Assembly (NCBI RefSeq): GCF_030408915.1 | Contig: NZ_CP047654.1 | Coordinates: 1,922,001-1,986,000 of the forward strand | Reading direction: 5' to 3' | DNA: 64,000 bases | Source of the DNA: Corynebacterium guangdongense | GTDB lineage: Bacteria > Actinomycetota > Actinomycetes > Mycobacteriales > Mycobacteriaceae | Shown: positions 60,563 to 64,000 of the stretch, one piece after another | Numbering within the stretch: position 1 is the stretch's first letter | Layout: each line of letters begins with the position of its first letter | Notes under the pieces: model-generated | Database searches by the model: none | What the model was told of the DNA's origin: nothing | Seen by the model: only the letters and a program-made list of their open reading frames with translations | Translations under genes and position numbers: made by a program

Positions 60563-60587
60563 CCGCCGGCGCACCATGCGTCGGCGG
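60563..60587 (+). terminator. first hairpin after the 59856 gene
   Basis: The stem CCGCCGGCGC pairs with GCGTCGGCGG (one G-T) with a 5-nt loop, 5 bp after the stop codon. Confidence 0.6.
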
Positions 60588-60601
60588 ATTGTGGCGTGGG
60601 T

Positions 60602-60629
60602 GGATTTCCGCCTTCCCCAGCGGAAATCC
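60602..60629. terminator. second hairpin between convergent genes
   Basis: A perfect 10-bp stem GGATTTCCGC/GCGGAAATCC with an 8-nt loop. The flanking GGGTGG/CCACCC can extend it. It lies between the esterase gene and the convergent hypothetical gene and may stop transcription both ways. Confidence 0.6.
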
Positions 60630-60679
60630 CTCGACCACCCGCCTGCATCGAGGGGTGGTCAAAGATGCAGTTATGTGTG

Positions 60680-61132
60680 TTAGTCGACCATGCGGACGGT
60701 GACGCTGGCGACCGAATTCTCGGCGCCGGCGTGATGCGCGATGACCAAGGCGGACAGCTCGCGCTCAAGTGCGGCCAGCTCGTCCTCGCTGCCGGTGATG
60801 ACCTGGCGGCAGGTCACGGCTCGGTACCCGGAGACCTCGCGGTCGCGCTGCCAGGCGGTGCACCAATCGGCGGTGAGCGGGTCCGCGCACGGCGTGTAGA
60901 GCTCGGATTCGCTCGGCATCGCCTCGACCATCGCGGTCTCAACGGCCCAGCGCAGCTCGCACGGCAGGCCGGAAATCGACAGCACGGCGGTGCGTGCGGT
61001 CGTCGGCAGCGGCACCCCGAGGGTGTCGCTGAAAGTGGCGTCGTCTCGAAGCCAGTTGTCGAGCCAATCGTCACAGTCACCCGTCGCGCGCTGCGGCTCC
61101 GGGCGTGCTGGGACATGTGTAGGTGTCGTCAC
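60680..61132 (-). CDS. hypothetical protein (150 aa)
   Basis: A 150-residue soluble protein with five Cys (GDCDDW, LPCELR, TPCADP, DWCTAW, VTCRQV) and a mixed alpha/beta prediction (WAVETAMVEAM; SEDELAALERELSALVIAHHAG; SVASVTVRMVD). There is no signal peptide or membrane helix. It starts with GTG after AAAGGA. The start codon lies inside the small palindrome TGTCGT-C-ACGACA (61124-61136). No family is recognised and the gene has no functional neighbour. Confidence 0.68.
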   Translation of the reverse strand: MTTPTHVPARPEPQRATGDCDDWLDNWLRDDATFSDTLGVPLPTTARTAVLSISGLPCELRWAVETAMVEAMPSESELYTPCADPLTADWCTAWQRDREVSGYRAVTCRQVITGSEDELAALERELSALVIAHHAGAENSVASVTVRMVD

Positions 61133-61318
61133 GACAGGTGTCCTTTCATGATGCGTAGAACGCCACCATCGAAATGATGAAGGTGACGTTCAAGACGAGG
61201 GTCGTCTTCCCCAACGGCCTCAGATCTTCGCGTCATGAACGGGATTTGCGGAGTGTAGGTCCGGTCATCCCGTTAGACACTTGCGATTCTGGTCCCTCGT
61301 GAATCACTCCAGCAACCG

Positions 61319-61333
61319 TCAAGTACTACTTGA
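61319..61333. promoter_or_regulatory. perfect 15-bp palindrome
   Basis: TCAAGTA-C-TACTTGA, followed 16 bp later by the related CTCAA-n7-TTGAG. The repeated ACTTGA half-site suggests binding of a dimeric regulator. Confidence 0.45.
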
Positions 61334-61849
61334 AGCCCCCATTTGCTCAACCTTTACTTGAGGATTACGCCCGCGCAATTACGTCCGTGGCACCCGCCAT
61401 CGGAAGGGACGGGAACGACCCTTCGCAGCGCACCGCTCCCCCGAGGGCGCGCAGAAAAGACCTCCGCCATTATGGGGGACATCTTCGCGTCGATAAGCCG
61501 CGACGCGCCAGCGGGGCTGAAAGAATTCCCCCGGGCCCCACCCAATCGGTCGTGGCCGCGATGGACAGGGACGTGGCGGCGCAGGAGGAACCACGTCAGC
61601 GCGACTCCGGTGAAGGCGGCGCCGGAAGCGAGGAGGTGGCGCACGGTGATCGCGGTGGCGTTCGGCGAGGGCGCTGGTCCCCTCGGCGTCGTCGCCTCAT
61701 CCCCTCCCTCGCGGCTCGGGCAAAGACCGCTGGTCGAAGCTGTCGATATCTCGTTCTGCTGGTTAAGGCCGAGCCCTTTATCCAGCGGTCTTGTCCCCGC
61801 TGCCGCCGACCCCGGCCCACGTTACCCCCGGACAGCGCCGGTTCCGCGG

Positions 61850-61855
61850 TATCCT
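61850..61855 (+). promoter_or_regulatory. -10 box for leaderless DUF1707 gene
   Basis: TATCCT is followed by 6 nt and then the ATG at 61862, with no ribosome binding site. Confidence 0.55.
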
Positions 61856-61861
61856 CACCGC

Positions 61862-62473
61862 ATGACTGATGGCCAGATCTTCAACGCCGACCGCAAGCAC
61901 GCGATGCGCTTCGTGGACCAGGCGCTCAACGAGGGTCGCATCGATATCGAGGACTACGACGAACTCACCAGGGCGATCGTCACCGCCAGCAGCCAGGCGC
62001 AGCTCGACTCGATCATCGAGCGCGCCCAGCGCCTGTCGACGACCGACGTCGCCCGCCCCATGCCGGCCCCGACCCGGCGCGCCACCGCTCCCCCGGCGGT
62101 TACCGAGCCAGAGATCATGTCGACGTGGTTCGGCAACCTGCGTCGCGAAGGCCGCTGGCTTGTCGTCGACGGTTCCTCCTACACGGTGTCGATGGGCGAG
62201 CTGCTGCTGGACATGCGCGAGGCCACCGCCTCGCACCCGCAGGTGACGATCACGACCAACGCCTACGGCGGCAACGTCTGCGTGGTCGTCTCCCCCGGCG
62301 TCGGCGTCGTCAACCGCATCGACACCGTCCTGGCGGAGAAAAAGGACAAGTCATCGCCCCATCAGCCGGGCATGGCCGTGATCACCTTGACCGGGAGCTG
62401 CGTGCTGGGCACCGTCAAGATCATCTCCCGCGAGCCCGGCAGGAAGCTGCCGTTCGGTTTCGTCAACCTGTAG
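61862..62473 (+). CDS. DUF1707 domain protein
   Basis: A 203-residue protein. Its N-terminal ~55 residues (IFNADRKHAMRFVDQALNEGRIDIEDYDELTRAIVTASSQAQL) match DUF1707, a short helical domain common in actinobacterial proteins. A Pro/Ala-rich linker follows. The C-terminal half is a beta-rich domain (VVDGSSYTVSMGELLLDM, VTITTNAYGGNVCVVVSPGVGVV, GTVKIISREPG) like the cell-wall-active-antibiotic-response group that often follows DUF1707. There is no membrane helix, so the protein is soluble. The start is fixed by the leaderless promoter. Confidence 0.85.
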   Translation: MTDGQIFNADRKHAMRFVDQALNEGRIDIEDYDELTRAIVTASSQAQLDSIIERAQRLSTTDVARPMPAPTRRATAPPAVTEPEIMSTWFGNLRREGRWLVVDGSSYTVSMGELLLDMREATASHPQVTITTNAYGGNVCVVVSPGVGVVNRIDTVLAEKKDKSSPHQPGMAVITLTGSCVLGTVKIISREPGRKLPFGFVNL

Positions 62474-62994
62474 TCGAAGGAAACCGTGAGCCCCTTCGGC
62501 ATCACGTGAATCTCTTTGAGCTCGGGCCGGCGGACAGCTCGCGTGACGCATCGGTGGCCTGGATCTTGACGTTACCGGCGGCGAGGTCGACCACGCCCTC
62601 GCCCAGCCTGAGGGTGACCGCACCCGGAGTGGTGACGAGCGCGGATTCCAGCGCCCCCGGTTGCACGGCATCGCGCCACCACCAGCAACCCCCATGGGTA
62701 TGAGTACGTAGTCTTCGCCCTACCCAGACGCGTTGTTCCCCGCTTTGCGATGAGATTCTTCTTCTGCTCGCGGGCACCTGCCTCGTTAATCGGATGTGCA
62801 CTGGGGCGCTGCCTCCACCGACCCGCCCGGGCTTCCAATGACACTTCCCCGACGACGGGTAACCGCACCCTCCGCCGCCGCGCATCGATAAAACACGAAA
62901 ATAACTTTATAAACAGCTGTCAGTAAACGGGGGTAGTTTTGCTTTTTCTGCATAAAAGCTTCGAAAAGGCTGTCAGCTGTGCCATATTTAGCTC
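62474..62994. other. 521-bp region between the DUF1707 and excalibur genes
   Basis: No complete gene. A minus-strand frame near 62502-62690 reads ALVTTPGAVTLRLGEGVVDLAAGN, which looks protein-like and could be the remnant of a lost gene, but it has no plausible start. The last ~110 bp are markedly AT-rich, with the 8-bp direct repeat GCTGTCAG (62916-62923 and 62969-62976) and a CATATT -10 directly before the next gene. Confidence 0.4.
62983..62988 (+). promoter_or_regulatory. -10 box for leaderless excalibur-protein gene
   Basis: CATATT is followed by 6 nt and then the ATG at 62995, in an AT-rich stretch with no ribosome binding site. Confidence 0.5.
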
Positions 62995-63627
62995 ATGCAC
63001 AAGAAACTCCTCGCTTTGTCGCTTGCCGCGGCGCTGTCCTTCAGTGGCGTCACCCTCGCCCACGCAGAGTCGGCCGACTTCTCCAGCGGTTCGGCTGACT
63101 CCTTCTCCGAACAGTCCGCTGAACTGTCCTCCGCCGATGGCGCGTCATCAACGGAATCGGCGTCCGCCACCGAGGACGACGAGTCGATCGCCAGCTCCGA
63201 TCTTTCGTCGCTGAGCTCCCAGGAGGACGCATCCGAGTCCACCAGCTCCGCCACCGGAGTCATCGGCGTCCTCGCGATCCTCGGTGCGATCGCCGGCGGC
63301 ACCTACTGGGCCGTCACCCAGGGCTTCATCCCGAATCCGTTGCCCGGGCTCATCCCGTCCCCGCGCCAGGCCGCCGCACCAGCGCCGGCCCTAGCCCCTG
63401 TTCAGGCCGCTGCCCCGGCACCCGCACCGGCCCCGGCACCTGTTCAGGCGCCCGCCCCGGCACCGGCCCCGGCACCGAAGCCTGCCCCCGCTCCGACCAC
63501 CACGTACGCCAACTGCACTGACGTGTGGAACCGCCTCGGTCGCCAGATCTACCCGCGCGACCCGGGCTACAACTACCGACTCGACCGCGACAAGGACGGC
63601 GTGGGCTGCGAACGCGACCCGCGCTAA
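62995..63627 (+). CDS. surface protein with excalibur calcium-binding domain
   Basis: The 210-residue product has a signal peptide (MHKKLLALSLAAALSFSGVTLAHA), a Ser/Glu/Asp-rich region (about 25-83), a hydrophobic segment that may span the membrane (ATGVIGVLAILGAIAGGTYWAV, about 85-107), an Ala-Pro repeat spacer (about 122-166) and a C-terminal excalibur domain (YANCTDVWNRL...YNYRLDRDKDGVGCE). Excalibur has the conserved DxDxDGxxCE calcium motif and two Cys. The layout places it in the envelope with the Ca-binding head outward. The AP spacer is encoded by repetitive DNA, so copy number may vary. Confidence 0.88.
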   Translation: MHKKLLALSLAAALSFSGVTLAHAESADFSSGSADSFSEQSAELSSADGASSTESASATEDDESIASSDLSSLSSQEDASESTSSATGVIGVLAILGAIAGGTYWAVTQGFIPNPLPGLIPSPRQAAAPAPALAPVQAAAPAPAPAPAPVQAPAPAPAPAPKPAPAPTTTYANCTDVWNRLGRQIYPRDPGYNYRLDRDKDGVGCERDPR

Positions 63628-63671
63628 ATCCCCTCCCCCATCAACTCCTCGCACTTAGGACCCCTCACGTG

Positions 63672-64000
63672 ATGAATCACAATCGTTTCTTCGGACAGTC
63701 TCTTGACCGCGGCAAATTGGGCGCGGTCGCCCTCAGCGCACTGCTCGCCGGTTCCCTCCTGACCGCATGCGGTTCTTCCGCCGCCGATGAGGTTCCTGTG
63801 ACCGTGACGTCGACGATGACGGCGTCTCCGACCACGGTGTCCACCACCGTCACCGAAACCGTGACCAAGGTCAGCACCGTCACCGAAACCGTCACCGAAG
63901 AACCGGTTCCCGCCGGGGACATCGACGTCTCCGGCGCAGGTGCTGACGCCCTCGTGAACGAGAATCCGCCGGTGATCGCGGGCTTCGCGGCGGTCCCTGA
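63672..64000 (+). CDS. lipoprotein, truncated by the window edge
   Basis: 109 codons are visible and the frame stays open to the edge. The N-terminus MNHNRFFGQSLDRGKLGAVALSALLAGSLLTACGSS is a lipoprotein signal with lipobox LTAC, so the Cys at about residue 33 would be acylated. A Thr/Val-rich repetitive stretch (TVSTTVTETVTKVSTVTETVTEE) follows as a spacer, then the start of a domain (DIDVSGAGADALVNENPPVIAGF). Its neighbour is also an exported protein with a repetitive spacer. The function cannot be seen in this fragment. Confidence 0.82.
   Translation, partial: MNHNRFFGQSLDRGKLGAVALSALLAGSLLTACGSSAADEVPVTVTSTMTASPTTVSTTVTETVTKVSTVTETVTEEPVPAGDIDVSGAGADALVNENPPVIAGFAAVP

Larger units (their letters stand above)
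61133..61861. other. 729-bp region without a convincing gene
   Basis: The left half is less GC-rich than average. It contains the perfect 15-bp palindrome TCAAGTA-C-TACTTGA (61319-61333) and, 16 bp on, CTCAA-n7-TTGAG, which look like operator sites. The right half has weak frames on both strands (for instance a 96-codon minus-strand frame ending at 61354 with a membrane-like start), but none has a ribosome binding site or family resemblance. It may be a decayed gene or a long regulatory region. Confidence 0.45.

Noticed and set aside
61133..61230. A possible tiny membrane peptide (about 22 codons, minus strand) ending just before the 60680-61132 gene
   Set aside because: It needs a TTG start with a poor ribosome binding site; too short to support without conservation data.
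61354..61644. A 96-codon minus-strand frame starting with a membrane-like segment
   Set aside because: GTG start without ribosome binding site or -10 box, Arg/Gly/Pro-rich end, no family resemblance; kept only as a remark on the gap.
63360..63480. Short repeats that might suggest a CRISPR or minisatellite
   Set aside because: They are the in-frame codons of the Ala-Pro spacer in the excalibur protein; there are no spacers of even length.

Overview
The window is high-GC actinobacterial DNA that looks like a Corynebacterium chromosome. The gene set and order fit that genus: glnA2-glnE, a CYTH/CHAD protein, a galK-like GHMP protein, an RNase H/phosphatase fusion, a C4 zinc-ribbon protein, Nif3, a HAD phosphatase, an LMW phosphatase, SURF1, DUF3052 and the homodimeric-type aceE. 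So does a tautomerase that aligns closely with Cg10062 of C. glutamicum. At least a dozen genes carry a TANNNT-like -10 box 6-8 nt before the start codon and no Shine-Dalgarno sequence, which is the leaderless architecture common in this group. I do not assign a species.

Layout. 1-11150: a short unknown protein, a NUDIX hydrolase, two membrane-anchored envelope proteins (one an S1 protease), threonine synthase thrC with a duplicated promoter/palindrome element, an MFS transporter, an ABC-type ATPase and glnE. 11178-20066: glnA2, a DUF2786 protein, a CYTH/CHAD protein, a galactokinase-like protein with eroded active-site motifs, an NAD(P)H-dependent FMN reductase, an RNase II-family nuclease and rnpB (RNase P RNA). 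20186-26217: the RNase HI/phosphatase fusion, zinc-ribbon protein, Nif3, HAD, LMW-PTP, SURF1 and a conserved hypothetical. 26214-37538: putA, a secreted DUF2599 protein, tRNA-Val(TAC), DUF3052, aceE, an MFS exporter behind a long palindromic operator, and a divergent arsenic pair (ArsR-ArsC fusion and aquaporin).

37535-47176 is the accessory region of most interest. It is a one-strand cluster for a lipid-linked amino sugar: a PglC-type phosphoglycosyl transferase, a PglF/WbpM-type 4,6-dehydratase and a PglE/DegT-type aminotransferase. With them are two paralogous pairs, each made of a fold-III PLP decarboxylase-like protein and an ATP-grasp ligase, plus a YdcF-like protein. There is no acetyltransferase (PglD), no other glycosyltransferase and no flippase or polymerase. 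I infer that an amino acid or amine made by the decarboxylase-like proteins is joined by the ATP-grasp enzymes to the 4-amino sugar.

47382-55289 holds a protoglobin, a beta-lactamase-family hydrolase, an alpha/beta hydrolase and a DMSO-reductase-type respiratory operon (catalytic, Fe-S and anchor subunits, TorD chaperone, extra ferredoxin). 55759-64000 holds secreted proteins, an SRPBCC protein with the Cg10062-like tautomerase, an alpha/beta hydrolase divergent from an acyl carrier protein, a NagD-type HAD phosphatase, a DUF1707 protein, an excalibur-domain surface protein and a truncated lipoprotein at the edge.
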